Notes: generated by a model not told the origin, from the sequence alone. A stretch of DNA of 64,000 nucleotides from Paenibacillus xylaniclasticus (GCF_004001065.1 NZ_BIML01000004.1:1-64000), one strand, 5' to 3'; numbered from the stretch's first letter, positions 6,499-16,577 are shown. Translations and numbers: made by a program.

Positions 6499-7968
6499 CT
6501 AGAAAATTGCTTCTTCTTCGACGATTACTTTGACGTACTCTATGCTGCGATCCTCCGGTCCTTTGACCGGCAGGCCGACCTCGACATGGTCGACAATGTA
6601 ATCAATGTTCTGCTGCGATACAACCTCACCAGGGAGCAGAATCGGAATTCCCGGCGGATAGACGTATATAAATTCGGCAATAATCCGCCCGGCTGATTCT
6701 TTGAACGGAACAAGCTCGGTTTCTGCGTAGAACGCATCGCGTGGCGTCAATGACAGCTGAGGAATTTCCGGAATTTTAACGACTAACTCATGCACTTCTC
6801 CCTTGGCATGGAACTCATCGGACATCGTCCGAAGTGCCGTAAGCAGCTGGTCAACGGACTCACGAGTATCACCTGTCGTAATCAGGCACAAAATGTTATA
6901 CATATCGCTCATCTCAACCTCAAGGTTGAACCGCTCCCGCAGCCAGTTCTCTGCTTCGTAGCCGGTAATGCCGAGATGGCGGACATGAATGGTCACTTTC
7001 GTCGGATCATAATCGTAAGTAGCTTCTCCGCCTAAGATCTCTTCACCGAAGCAGTATAGATCTTTGATTCGGTTTATCTCGGTTCTTGCATATTGAGCCA
7101 GCTCGATCGCCTGCTCCGCGAGCTCATGTCCGTTAATCGCCAGATGGCGGCGGGACGTATCCAGCGAAGAGAGCAGGATATAGGAGGTTGACGTCGTCGT
7201 CAGCATACTGATGATCGATTGAATGCGGGTCGGATTGACACGCCCGGCTCGTACGTTCAGTATCGAGCTTTGTGTCATCGAGCCGCCAAGCTTATGCATG
7301 CTCGTTGCAGCCATATCGGCGCCTGCCTGCATTGCGGACATTGGCAGCTTCTCATGGAAATGGATGAGCACGCCGTGCGCCTCGTCGACAAGCACTGGAA
7401 TGTCGTAGCTGTGAGCAAGGTCGACGATTTCTTTCAGATTGGCACAGATGCCGTAGTAAGTCGGATTAATGACCAGCACTGCTTTCGCATCCGGGTGCTT
7501 CTCCAGCGCACGGCGCACCGAGCGGGTCGTTATGCCATGGTCGATGCCCAGGTTGCCGTCGCGGGCAGGTGAGATGAAGACTGGACGCGCCCCGGAGAAA
7601 ATAATCGCGGCCATAACGGATTTATGTACGTTGCGCGGCACAATAATTTTCTCACCCGGTCCGCAGACAGCCATAATCATCGTAATAATGGCGGTGCTTG
7701 TACCTTGTACAGAAAAAAAGGTATAATCGGCACCGAAGGCGTCGGCTGCCAATTTTTGTGCTTGTTCGATTACGCCCGTCGGCTGATGTAAGTCGTCGAG
7801 CGGTGCGATGTTAATCAAGTCAATAGATAAAGCGTTCTCGCCGATAAATTCCCGGAACTCTGGATCGCTGCCCAGGCCCTTCTTATGTCCGGGAATGTGG
7901 AACTGCAAAGGATTATGCTCTGCATGGCGGCGAAGCGCGCTGAAGAGCGGAGTTTCGTGATGATCCAT
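6499..7968 (-). CDS. speA: arginine decarboxylase SpeA (Orn/Lys/Arg decarboxylase family)
   Basis: 489 residues. This PLP enzyme of the aspartate-aminotransferase fold decarboxylates arginine to agmatine, the first step of polyamine synthesis in Bacillus. Visible are HIPGHKKG near the N terminus, FFSVQGTS, DEAHG (cofactor-binding Asp) and SMHKLGGS with the PLP lysine. The C-terminal part carries TPRDAFYA and the YPPGIPI loop. ATG 7968 (MDHHETPLF) is chosen because B. subtilis SpeA begins at the equivalent MSQHETPLY; the frame is open to 8013 without a clear ribosome binding site. Single gene, cytoplasmic. Confidence 0.9.
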   Translation of the reverse strand: MDHHETPLFSALRRHAEHNPLQFHIPGHKKGLGSDPEFREFIGENALSIDLINIAPLDDLHQPTGVIEQAQKLAADAFGADYTFFSVQGTSTAIITMIMAVCGPGEKIIVPRNVHKSVMAAIIFSGARPVFISPARDGNLGIDHGITTRSVRRALEKHPDAKAVLVINPTYYGICANLKEIVDLAHSYDIPVLVDEAHGVLIHFHEKLPMSAMQAGADMAATSMHKLGGSMTQSSILNVRAGRVNPTRIQSIISMLTTTSTSYILLSSLDTSRRHLAINGHELAEQAIELAQYARTEINRIKDLYCFGEEILGGEATYDYDPTKVTIHVRHLGITGYEAENWLRERFNLEVEMSDMYNILCLITTGDTRESVDQLLTALRTMSDEFHAKGEVHELVVKIPEIPQLSLTPRDAFYAETELVPFKESAGRIIAEFIYVYPPGIPILLPGEVVSQQNIDYIVDHVEVGLPVKGPEDRSIEYVKVIVEEEAIF

Positions 7969-8137
7969 TGCTTCATCCCAGCCTTTCACTGTAGCTTCTT
8001 CTAAGTTAAACAAACAAGGTTGAGTATAGCAAAAACAGGGGGGAATGCAAGCAGCTTTTTTGGATGCTCAGCTTCCCGGTCCTCTAGTTGATGCACGGCG
8101 GAATGGAACTGGTCTGCACTATTGAAAGGAGTAAGGC

Positions 8138-9397
8138 ATGTCAAGCATGAGTACAGCGATCGCGGGGAGAAGAGTACTGACCTCTCCCTTTGTCCTTCAA
8201 TTGTTGATCATTATGTTTTTTGTCGAGTTCGTCAAAGGTGCGATGATGGTATCCATTCTTCCCGTATATATGGGCGAGGTGCTTGGGCTGTCTGCTTATG
8301 CGATCGGCTGGGCGCTTGCGCTGCAGTATATTGGTGACAATGCGTTTCGAAGTCCGCTCGGCTGGTTTATTGACCGGGCGGGATACCGGCTCGTAATGCT
8401 AGTGGGCGTCCTGCTTACGTTTGCAGCAATCGTGATCGTAGCCTACTTGGAGGCGCTGCCTTGGATCGTGTTCGCATGTGTATTGATCGGCATTGGCACG
8501 TCTCCGTTGTGGCCTTGTGTCATTACCGGTGCGACTGCCGTTGCTGGTACGGAAGCGGGAGGCACAATCATGAGCGTTGTTTATATGGCATGGCTAACAG
8601 GGGTTGGAATCGGGCCCATCGTCATCAATTTTTTTATCGTGAAGTCGTATGTACCAGCGTTCCAACTGCTGATTGTTATGATGGTCGTAGCCTCAATCGT
8701 CACCGTTTTTTTACCGGGGAGGACGAGGTCGAGAGCGTTAGAAGGACTGACGGCTCACACGGAAATGAAGCAAGAGCAACCGTTTCGTCCCTTAGGAGAA
8801 CGCATTCGCAAATATTTAGACAAAGTAAGAAGCTCAATGCATGCTAGCAGGCTGCTGTATCCAGCGATGTTCCTACAAAATTTTGCGCTTGGTCTTCTTG
8901 TACCTATCTTGACGCTGTATGCGCGAACGGTACTGCAGCTTACTCCGAAGCAGTACAGCCTTTATTTGCTCGCGGGTGGAGCCGTTACCGTACTCGGTCT
9001 CATCCCGGTTGGTAAAGCGGTGGATAAGTATGGTACTTCAATATTTCTGCATGCTGGCTTTCTCGGTGCGGCCATTTCACTGCCGACGCTCGGCTACACG
9101 CGCGATTTGTTGCTTGTGCTGCCGATCGTCGCGTTGGTCGGACTTAGCTATGCATGCATTATTCCGGCATGGAACGCACTTATTGCTAAAGCGATTCCGA
9201 AGGAGGAACGTGGCGCTGTATGGGGCTTCTTTTTAACAATTGAAGGCTCCGGTATGGTGCTAGGCTCCATTCTGTCGGGTAAAATGTGGGATAGCTTCGG
9301 TCCACATTCGCCATTTCTAGTGAGTGGTTTCGTACTCGTTACACTGTTTGTTCTCCATTTGTTCATGACTAGGAAGCGGACGGTTATGGTACGATAG
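8138..9397 (+). CDS. MFS transporter
   Basis: 419 residues with about 12 hydrophobic segments in two six-helix halves and a long basic loop around residues 190-230 (RTRSRALEG through KVRSSMHAS). The loop between helices 2 and 3 has GWFIDRAGYRLV, a form of the MFS motif A. AAAGGAG lies 7 bases before ATG 8138. The substrate is not evident; sequences like this are usually drug or metabolite exporters. The next MFS gene begins 20 bases downstream, so the two are cotranscribed. Confidence 0.85.
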   Translation: MSSMSTAIAGRRVLTSPFVLQLLIIMFFVEFVKGAMMVSILPVYMGEVLGLSAYAIGWALALQYIGDNAFRSPLGWFIDRAGYRLVMLVGVLLTFAAIVIVAYLEALPWIVFACVLIGIGTSPLWPCVITGATAVAGTEAGGTIMSVVYMAWLTGVGIGPIVINFFIVKSYVPAFQLLIVMMVVASIVTVFLPGRTRSRALEGLTAHTEMKQEQPFRPLGERIRKYLDKVRSSMHASRLLYPAMFLQNFALGLLVPILTLYARTVLQLTPKQYSLYLLAGGAVTVLGLIPVGKAVDKYGTSIFLHAGFLGAAISLPTLGYTRDLLLVLPIVALVGLSYACIIPAWNALIAKAIPKEERGAVWGFFLTIEGSGMVLGSILSGKMWDSFGPHSPFLVSGFVLVTLFVLHLFMTRKRTVMVR

Positions 9398-9417
9398 CGA
9401 TTGGAGGGATTGTCCAA

Positions 9418-10608
9418 ATGAAAGATAAACGTTTGCTTGTTGTCATGGCCACGCTAATGATTACATTCGTTGGCTTCGGCATCATCATTCCGGTCATGCC
9501 GGAGCTTATATTAGCTACGGATACGGAATTGGCGGAGAGGCATACCGGTTGGATGCTGGCGTTGTATTCTGCGGTGTCGTTCATTTTGTCACCACTGTGG
9601 GGGGGCTTGTCCGACCGAATCGGAAGACGGCCGGTCATACTGACGGGAATTGTCGGCTTCGCGGTCAGCTTTCTGTTGTTCGGACTTGCCGCAGGTAATC
9701 TTCCGTTAATGTACGCCTCGCGTGTATTGGGGGGCTTATTCTCGGGAGCCGTCACTTCTGTTATCGTTGCATATGTGGCCGATATTACACCGCCAGAGCA
9801 GCGGACCAAAGGGATGGGGCTGGTCGGTATGTCGATCGGTCTTGGCTTTACGATCGGTCCCGGAGTTGGCGGACTGCTTAGCAGCATTTCGCTTGAGGCA
9901 CCGTTTTATACAGCTGCCTGCTTGTCCGGCTTTACGTTTCTGCTGGCGCTTGCAAAGCTGAATGAGTCGCTGCCTCAGGAGAGGCGTCGGAAGGCGGCCG
10001 ATAAGCGTCCATCCCGATGGACGGCATTTACAGGACCTTTGAAATATTTATATGTGCTGGCGTACCTCGTATCGTTCTCGCTTGCAGGTATGGAGGCTAC
10101 GCTGCAATTCTTCGGCATACAACGCTTTGATGTTACACCGGGACAAGTCGGCTTCATGTTCTTTGTATGTGGAATCGTAGGGGCGCTCATTCAAGGAGGC
10201 GTCGTTCGCAGACGGATTAAAAAGGGCGAGGAGCCGAAATATATTATGCTCGGCCTAATCATCTCGGCTGTTGGATTTTTCTTGCTGCTATACGCCCATT
10301 CGCTTACATGGGCCACAACGGCGTTGGCTGTATTCGGAGTCGGCAATGCGCTTATTCGTCCATGCGTTACCTCACTTATTACACAGAAGACAACGGTTGG
10401 ACAAGGGGTTGCTTCGGGCTTAAGCTCATCGATGGACAGCCTTGGAAGAATTACGGGCCCGCTGCTTGGCGCCTATTTGTTCGAATTGAACCTGCAGCTG
10501 CCTTTTTTGATCGGAGGTATTTTATCATTGGCCGCGCTTCTATTATTGGCTCAATTTAGGCGGCTTGACCGCAGTTTAGCATCGGCCAGTCACACGAAGA
10601 CGGCATAA
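9418..10608 (+). CDS. MFS drug:H+ antiporter (Bmr/TetA-like)
   Basis: 396 residues, 12 membrane segments. The first helix ends GFGIIIPVMPEL, the pattern of 12-TM drug antiporters, and motif A is GGLSDRIGRRPVIL in the first loop. Motif C-like glycine spacing is present in segment 5 (GLGFTIGPGVGG). A large central loop (ERRRKAADKRPSRW) separates the halves. It probably exports hydrophobic drugs by proton exchange; the specific substrate is unknown. A GGAGGG ribosome binding site lies before ATG 9418. It forms an operon with the preceding MFS gene and is followed by a terminator. Confidence 0.85.
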   Translation: MKDKRLLVVMATLMITFVGFGIIIPVMPELILATDTELAERHTGWMLALYSAVSFILSPLWGGLSDRIGRRPVILTGIVGFAVSFLLFGLAAGNLPLMYASRVLGGLFSGAVTSVIVAYVADITPPEQRTKGMGLVGMSIGLGFTIGPGVGGLLSSISLEAPFYTAACLSGFTFLLALAKLNESLPQERRRKAADKRPSRWTAFTGPLKYLYVLAYLVSFSLAGMEATLQFFGIQRFDVTPGQVGFMFFVCGIVGALIQGGVVRRRIKKGEEPKYIMLGLIISAVGFFLLLYAHSLTWATTALAVFGVGNALIRPCVTSLITQKTTVGQGVASGLSSSMDSLGRITGPLLGAYLFELNLQLPFLIGGILSLAALLLLAQFRRLDRSLASASHTKTA

Positions 10609-10674
10609 CAATATATGATATGTGCGTCTATTAGCCAGAATAAGAAGAAGTAATAGAATGTACGGTTATTACAA

Positions 10675-10716
10675 GCCGGCCCGCTATCCATTAATAGGAT
10701 GACGGGCCGGTTTTTT
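10675..10716 (+). terminator. rho-independent terminator
   Basis: CCGGCCCG (10676-10683) pairs with CGGGCCGG (10703-10710), with TATCC/GGATA-type pairing inside, followed by TTTTTT. It ends the MFS pair. Confidence 0.9.
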
Positions 10717-10770
10717 GGTGTATGATAGATTAGGAGAACGAACAGGTGATAGAGGAGTGCTGATAGAGGA

Positions 10771-11496
10771 ATGTCAACCACTATCGTTTGGGTAGAGGAC
10801 GAGCAGGCGCTGCTTGCTGAAGGGATACATTTCTTATTAACGGAAGGGTATGAGGTGTATGGCGTCGGCAGCTGTGAGGAAGCGGTGGAGTTGATTGATC
10901 GACTAAAGCCGCAATTGCTTCTCGTCGACTGGATGCTGCCGGGAGGGTGCAGCGGGCTTGATCTGTGCAAGCGTAATGAGCGGGAGTGGCAGCTGCCTAT
11001 CATTATGCTGACGGCAAAAGGCGATGAATTCGACAAGGTGCTCGCTCTGGAGCTCGGAGCGGATGATTACATGGCGAAGCCGTATAGCTTGCGTGAATTG
11101 AGTGCGCGCATTAAGGCGGTGCTTCGCCGGACGGGTCGCGGAGCTGCGGCAGCTGATGGAACCGGTGGCAAAGCTGAAGCCGCCTCTGACACGGTCATTA
11201 GCCGAGGAGCTCTGTTGATCGATTCGGATCGACATCAGGTGGAGCTGAATGGCCGCGTCATTGAGCTGACCCGGACTGAATTTATGCTGCTTTGGCAGCT
11301 GGCTAAGCATCCGGGGCGAGTCTATACACGGACGCATTTGATGGAATCAGCGCTTGGGGGCGATTACCTCGGATTTGAACGTACGATCGATTCGCACATT
11401 CGGAATTTGCGGCGGAAGCTGGAGGAAGATCCGGCGGAGCCTCAATATATCGTAACGGTATATGGAGTCGGATACAAATTCGGTGAAACGGGATAG
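10771..11496 (+). CDS. OmpR-family response regulator
   Basis: 241 residues. An N-terminal receiver has the acidic pair E9-D10, the phosphoacceptor D53 (LLVDWMLPGG), T/S in IIMLTAKG and the switch Lys in MAKPYSLREL. The C-terminal winged helix (about 145-238) includes LTRTEFMLLWQLAKHPGRV, and the recognition helix ends in DSHIRNLRRKLE. Transcription activation of the neighbouring exporter genes is the likely job. The start has a GAGGAG sequence upstream. It is followed by its kinase after 24 bases. Confidence 0.95.
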   Translation: MSTTIVWVEDEQALLAEGIHFLLTEGYEVYGVGSCEEAVELIDRLKPQLLLVDWMLPGGCSGLDLCKRNEREWQLPIIMLTAKGDEFDKVLALELGADDYMAKPYSLRELSARIKAVLRRTGRGAAAADGTGGKAEAASDTVISRGALLIDSDRHQVELNGRVIELTRTEFMLLWQLAKHPGRVYTRTHLMESALGGDYLGFERTIDSHIRNLRRKLEEDPAEPQYIVTVYGVGYKFGETG

Positions 11497-11520
11497 TCGG
11501 GACGAAAAGGATGGGGCAGG

Positions 11521-12858
11521 ATGCTGAGGACACTGAAAGGGATTAGGAATCAATGGGAGCTGCTGCTCGGCGGAGCGGCGGCGATTCTACTGCCGCTGCT
11601 TGTGCTTGCCGGATCATTCATTGCTTATTCGAATGCTTCACATGACCGTTCGGAGCGGGTCGCGTTGTTCTGGAACCAGTATGCGGCCAACTATTATAAG
11701 CTGCACAGCGGCTGGTACGGCATTACGTCACAGCTGCAAGTAGCGGCCGAAGAGTATCCCGGGCCTGAATTTTTAGCTGTCGTTATTCTGAATGCAGATG
11801 GCCATGTAGTTGCTCGTTACGGCAGCAGTTCGGCTTCTTACGATACGGTAAGAAAGCCGATTGTAGACAACGGCAGTATAATCGGCTATTCGGAAGCAAT
11901 CGTTCATCACGGAACGAGGCTGCCAATCATGAGCTGGATACTTGCAGCAGCGGCAGGTGCTTGTGGGTTCGGAATATGGAAGCTGCAGCGCATCCGGCAG
12001 GAAGCTGCGCTGGATGAGCATTTCGAACGGCTGTACCACCGAATGGCTGCACTTATTCCATCGTCAGCAGTGCAGGAAGCTGGTTCAGCTGGTGATGACC
12101 ATGAGAATTACAACGACATAGACGTATCATTCATAAGTAGGCTTGAGCATGTGGTTAAGCAGGTTGAAGCTCACATGGCAAGGCTTGAGACCGTTCGGCG
12201 TTCGATGGTCGCTGATTTTGCCCATGAGCTTCGTACGCCGCTTGCCGTCATACGTTCTCAACTAGAGAATACGCTTAATGCCGGCGTCCCTCTGCCGCTT
12301 GCGAAGGCGGCGGCAATGCATGACGAGACGCTGCATCTGTCCAAGCTTGTTCATGATCTCCAGGAGCTGGCTTTGGCCGAATCCGGGAAGCTTCCGCTGG
12401 AGAAGCAGTGGTTCTCGCTTCGAAAGTTAAGCGAGGCGGTAATTGAGGCTCTCCAGGTCGATTCGGAGGAGCGGGCGGTCATGGTAACGCTGCAAGCGGA
12501 TAAGGATATAGTCGTCTATGCGGATTCGGCAAGAATAAGGCAGCTTATTGTCAATTTGACCGGGAACGCTATCCGGCATGCTAGAAAGCAAGTCATGGTG
12601 GATATTTCGTTGAACGCTGCTGAAGTCGTATGGTCCGTTACGGATGACGGATACGGGATTGAGGAGGAGCAGCTGCCGAACCTATTCGAGCGTTTTTATC
12701 GCGGCTCCTCGATACCGTTATCTGGCGATTCGCGCGGGCTTGGCTTAGGATTGGCTATTGCGAAGCAGTATGCAGAAGCTCATGGCGGCTCAATAGCTGT
12801 GGTCAGCCGGTGGGGAGAAGGAACCTCATTCAAAGTGCAGCTTCCGGTAATCGCCTAA
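11521..12858 (+). CDS. sensor histidine kinase
   Basis: 445 residues. Two membrane segments (about residues 15-37 and 133-155) enclose a roughly 95-residue extracellular sensor domain. The cytoplasmic part has a HisKA helix with phospho-His H235 in FAHELRTPL, then an ATPase domain with N box (LTGNAIRHARK), DDGYGI and GLGLGLAIAK. It should phosphorylate the response regulator encoded just upstream. No HAMP domain is obvious. The signal is probably an envelope-acting compound, given the adjacent ABC exporter; that is an inference from neighbours. Confidence 0.93.
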   Translation: MLRTLKGIRNQWELLLGGAAAILLPLLVLAGSFIAYSNASHDRSERVALFWNQYAANYYKLHSGWYGITSQLQVAAEEYPGPEFLAVVILNADGHVVARYGSSSASYDTVRKPIVDNGSIIGYSEAIVHHGTRLPIMSWILAAAAGACGFGIWKLQRIRQEAALDEHFERLYHRMAALIPSSAVQEAGSAGDDHENYNDIDVSFISRLEHVVKQVEAHMARLETVRRSMVADFAHELRTPLAVIRSQLENTLNAGVPLPLAKAAAMHDETLHLSKLVHDLQELALAESGKLPLEKQWFSLRKLSEAVIEALQVDSEERAVMVTLQADKDIVVYADSARIRQLIVNLTGNAIRHARKQVMVDISLNAAEVVWSVTDDGYGIEEEQLPNLFERFYRGSSIPLSGDSRGLGLGLAIAKQYAEAHGGSIAVVSRWGEGTSFKVQLPVIA

Positions 12859-12884
12859 CTCAAATGAACGACCTATTAAATAAT

Positions 12885-12924
12885 CTGCACAACTTTTGCA
12901 TATTTGCTCCACGATAGCTGCACA
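12885..12924 (+). repeat. direct repeat, possible response-regulator site
   Basis: CTGCACA occurs at 12885-12891 and 12918-12924, 33 bp apart (about three helical turns), in the 120-base gap before the ABC genes. OmpR-type regulators bind tandem half-sites in phase, so this may be the operator of the exporter promoter. No clear -35/-10 was found. Confidence 0.3.
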
Positions 12925-12978
12925 TTGGTCTGTTACCTTTTACATATCGATAAACAAACATAGAGGTGGAGGCTGACC

Positions 12979-13665
12979 ATGATTCGAGTTACCGGATTAA
13001 CGAAATCTTATGGGCAAGGCAGCGCTCAAACATACGCGCTGCGGGAAGTGAGCTTGGAGATCGGGCGAGGAGAGTATGTGGCGATTACCGGTCCATCCGG
13101 GTGCGGCAAAACGACGTTGCTTAACGTACTAGCTGGTATTGAGTCGTTGGATGCAGGACAAGTGTGGATTAATCAAACGGCTCTGCATGAAATGTCGGAG
13201 AACGATATATCAAGATTGAGGCTGGAACGAATGGGGTTTATATTCCAGTCCTATCATCTCGTTCCAGTGCTCACGGCACTTGATAACGTTGCGCTGCCGC
13301 TAATCGCCAGGGGTATTCGGCAATCGGAAGCGAACAGACAAGCCAGAGAAGCACTCAGACGTGTTGGCTTGGCGGGATATGCGAAACGATATCCGTCGGA
13401 GATGTCAGGCGGACAGAATCAGCGGGTGGCCATTGCGAGGGCGATAGTCGGCAATCCAGAAATATTGTGGGCGGACGAGCCGACCGGTGCACTTGACTCG
13501 GAAGCGGCAGAGCAGATTGTCGGGCTGCTCGAGATGTTGAACAAACACGATGGAACGACCGTTGTTATCGTTACGCACGACAACAGTATTGCGTCGCGAG
13601 CAAGCAGAATGATACGGCTTCATAATGGTCGCGTCATTCATGATGGAGGCGCAGTTGTATGCTGA
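12979..13665 (+). CDS. ABC transporter ATPase (MacB/LolD type)
   Basis: 228 residues. Walker A is GPSGCGKTT (about 38-46), the signature is MSGGQNQRVAIARAI (an Asn replaces the usual Gln in GGQQQR), Walker B is ILWADEPTGALD, and the switch His is in VIVTHD. The family powers FtsX-type permeases that export peptides or lipoproteins, or that handle resistance to cell-wall drugs. AGGTGGAGG lies before ATG 12979. It overlaps the permease gene by seven bases (ATGCTGA), so the two are translationally coupled. Confidence 0.93.
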   Translation: MIRVTGLTKSYGQGSAQTYALREVSLEIGRGEYVAITGPSGCGKTTLLNVLAGIESLDAGQVWINQTALHEMSENDISRLRLERMGFIFQSYHLVPVLTALDNVALPLIARGIRQSEANRQAREALRRVGLAGYAKRYPSEMSGGQNQRVAIARAIVGNPEILWADEPTGALDSEAAEQIVGLLEMLNKHDGTTVVIVTHDNSIASRASRMIRLHNGRVIHDGGAVVC

Positions 13666-16439
13666 AGCGGCACATCGTATGGAAGATGGCGTTGGCGAAC
13701 ATTAGCCGGAGCTGGAGACAAACGCTGCTTACCGTATTCGCCGGTGCCATTGGAGCTATGCTTGTTGTTGTTTCGTATGTGAATTACGCTTCAACAAATT
13801 ATAGCAGTAAGGCATGGCTGGATCGGCATTATGGCAACATGAAGTGGGAGTTGTCGCCGACCGATAACAAGGAGATATTCAGCCGTACAGATGTAGAGGA
13901 GATCATCAATGCTTATGAAGAATATCTATCTTCTGAAGGATATAGAATGCTGCCGATTGTTCAAAGTCAGTCGATCTTGTTTAAGCTTGATGAACAAGGC
14001 GAGCTATCGAACGCATTGGCAGGTGCTCAGACGATGGGATTCGATCTCGCTGCTGCGGCTTCATTCGACCCGGAGCATTCGGGACTTTGGTCAACGAGTC
14101 TGTCAGATGACGCTGCGATAATCGACGAAGGTGCAGCTAAGCTGCTTAAGTTGTCTGAAGGGGATGCTGTTCGGTTGAAGTCAGCCTCTGGCATCGAGCT
14201 CACCTTTCAAATTCGTCAAATTGTAAAGCCCGAAGGATTGACTGGTTATCGGGGGCCGAGTGCGGAATCAGCAGCAACGGTCATTGTGTCAGAGGCATCG
14301 GCTAGGAAACTAGCCGAGCTAGAGGATGGCTATAAGGTGCTGCTTGCGACCTCCGATTCAACCGTTCTGCAAGGGCTGTCTTATCCGGCAGAGATCCAAG
14401 ATAAGTTTAGATCGAATATGATGAAGTGGAATGCGCAATTGAGAGCGGATAAAATGAGCAGCCAAATGTTTATCGTCACAATGATTAGCGCGGTTGCCGT
14501 TGTATCCAGTGCATTGCTGATGAGGCAAGTGCTCATTATGATCGCTGACTCGCGGCGCGAGCTATTTGGCGTGCTGCGGGCGATTGGATTCTCTAAGCAG
14601 CAAATTCGCGGCTTGTTCGGAGCAGAAGCGTTGTTGTTAGCTGGGATAAGCGCAGTAATCGGAACGTTGCTTGGTGCGGGGGGAGGGCTCCTGCTCGTTA
14701 AGCTGTTTTATGGGAAATATGCGCAGGAGCTTGCTCGCGTGACCGGTGCTAATATTCCCGTTGAGCCGCATGTATCGGTAGGCGCATTAGTAATCGTATG
14801 GGCCATAATCGTCATGTTTCTTGCCCTTATCGCCTTGTTTGCAGTTCGAGCTGTGAATCGAACGCGAATCGTTGATGCACTTCGCCGAACAGTTTCCTCG
14901 AACCAGTCAGGCAGCAGCATGAAACGGCCGTTTATGGGGATGGTGGTGATATTTTCTGCTGCGGCTATTGCGGCACATTTGTCGCAGCTGTTCGGCGAGC
15001 CCCCAGAAGCGACTGGCAGCTCTTTGCTCACTATTTTGGTACTTTGGCTTGCAGCAGTTATTGGTACGGTGCTTATCGCATCGAGGCTGGCTGCGAACGC
15101 AGCTGGTCCTATCGGTGCAGTTGCGCGGGCATTTCGGTTTCCGAACGTATCGGTCCTGCTTGCTGGCAAATTTACGCGACAGCATCCTTCCCGAACCGTT
15201 ACGATAATACTGTTGTTTGCGCTCATAATGATGACGATCACGTTCACAGCCAGTATGTCGACAATGATTCTGAAAGAAAATGACGTTAAACGAACGAACC
15301 AAACGATGCTCGGATTTGGCGGATATGTTGGATATCATACGGTGGAGCAGAAGGAACGGATACTGCAATTGGTCGAGACGAATGAGACGATTCAGCAGTA
15401 CGTATCGCATTCAACGTACGTTGAGCCTTATATGCTGCTTATTAAAGACAATGGGATGGATAATTCAATCGTTCCGGTTACGGAGAGCTTGTTGGAAGGT
15501 GGAGGACTCCATTTGCGGGAATGGGCATCTCAGTTCGCGAGCGAACAAGAGGCGTGGGAGGCTGTTCGAGATCATGAGGAATATATCATTCTCCCTTTAG
15601 ATTACTTGTATGCTGACACGAGATCAGACCGTGCAAGCTTTGATCGTCAAGTGCTTGCAAAGGCGGGAGAAACGATAGAGCTTCCAATCTATGAGAATAA
15701 ACCGTTTCGTTCGATTAATGAACAGTGGAGACCGGTGGAGACGAGGTCGTTTGTCGTGGCCGGGTTTGCCGAGAACAATAGCGCTTCACAGCTCAGTACG
15801 GCGTTATTCCGTCCGCTCTACATGAATGCAGCTGTACATGAACAGCTGCGACCATATAGCACGAAGTGGCCCGAACACGATGAACTGGGCTACGTTCTCC
15901 TGCAGTTCGATTATCATGATATAAAGAAAACGCAGCGCATCGAAGAACAAATGCTTCTAAGCGGAGTATCGACTTTCCAGTCACCTTTTGTGAACAAACG
16001 GGCTGAGCAGCTCGTTAATATGCAAATGTCGAGAGGGTTTATCGGCTTTACAGCTATTTCAGCGCTGATTGGTCTGTTTGGACTAGCCATTGTTCAATTA
16101 CGAGCAGTTGGGGAAAGGGCTGCCGTAATCGCAATGCTGCGCTGCGTCGGATTGTCTGGCCAACAGATTAAGCGCATGTTCATCCTTGAAGGCAGTATGA
16201 TTGGAATAATTGGGCTACTTGTTGGATGGATGATTGGCAGCTCTGGCTCAGCAGTGTTTGTCCGAACGTTAACGAGCGACGTATCTCCGGGTGAAACACC
16301 TCTGACGTTTGACTACCCGTACGTACTTATTTTATCTATATTGATTATGCTGTTAGCGGCTGCTGTTGCTGTTAACCTTGGTCCAGCCCGCGGAGCATTG
16401 AAGCTGGCGCCAGCAGAAGCGCTGCGGTCTGCCGACTAG
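13659..16439 (+). CDS. large ABC transporter permease with two FtsX domains
   Basis: 926 residues, with an N-terminal membrane segment (about 20-42) and two FtsX-like regions at about 265-405 and 790-920, each with three or four membrane segments, plus extra segments around 420-560. Extracellular domains lie at about 45-265 and 570-790. This duplicated architecture is found in MacB-like or Bce-like exporters of Firmicutes. With the ATPase it forms the transporter; with the preceding kinase and regulator it makes a self-contained sensing and efflux unit, probably against an envelope-active antimicrobial. The actual substrate is unknown. Confidence 0.88.
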   Translation: MLKRHIVWKMALANISRSWRQTLLTVFAGAIGAMLVVVSYVNYASTNYSSKAWLDRHYGNMKWELSPTDNKEIFSRTDVEEIINAYEEYLSSEGYRMLPIVQSQSILFKLDEQGELSNALAGAQTMGFDLAAAASFDPEHSGLWSTSLSDDAAIIDEGAAKLLKLSEGDAVRLKSASGIELTFQIRQIVKPEGLTGYRGPSAESAATVIVSEASARKLAELEDGYKVLLATSDSTVLQGLSYPAEIQDKFRSNMMKWNAQLRADKMSSQMFIVTMISAVAVVSSALLMRQVLIMIADSRRELFGVLRAIGFSKQQIRGLFGAEALLLAGISAVIGTLLGAGGGLLLVKLFYGKYAQELARVTGANIPVEPHVSVGALVIVWAIIVMFLALIALFAVRAVNRTRIVDALRRTVSSNQSGSSMKRPFMGMVVIFSAAAIAAHLSQLFGEPPEATGSSLLTILVLWLAAVIGTVLIASRLAANAAGPIGAVARAFRFPNVSVLLAGKFTRQHPSRTVTIILLFALIMMTITFTASMSTMILKENDVKRTNQTMLGFGGYVGYHTVEQKERILQLVETNETIQQYVSHSTYVEPYMLLIKDNGMDNSIVPVTESLLEGGGLHLREWASQFASEQEAWEAVRDHEEYIILPLDYLYADTRSDRASFDRQVLAKAGETIELPIYENKPFRSINEQWRPVETRSFVVAGFAENNSASQLSTALFRPLYMNAAVHEQLRPYSTKWPEHDELGYVLLQFDYHDIKKTQRIEEQMLLSGVSTFQSPFVNKRAEQLVNMQMSRGFIGFTAISALIGLFGLAIVQLRAVGERAAVIAMLRCVGLSGQQIKRMFILEGSMIGIIGLLVGWMIGSSGSAVFVRTLTSDVSPGETPLTFDYPYVLILSILIMLLAAAVAVNLGPARGALKLAPAEALRSAD

Positions 16440-16441
16440 CA

Positions 16442-16492
16442 ATAACAAGGAGTCTTCCTTTTGCACTTAGCGTGAGGAAGACTTCTTGTTAT
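16442..16492 (+). terminator. hairpin terminator
   Basis: ATAACAAG-GAGTCTTCCT (16442-16459) pairs with AGGAAGACT-CTTGTTAT (16475-16492) with a one-base bulge on each side. The T-run is weak. It lies right after the permease stop. Confidence 0.65.
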
Positions 16493-16577
16493 ATGAGCTG
16501 CGACGATGACCGTGATGCCTTGGCTAATACCGAGCGATTGTCTTGGGTCAGCTCAGTCTCTAGGCTGAGATGAAATT

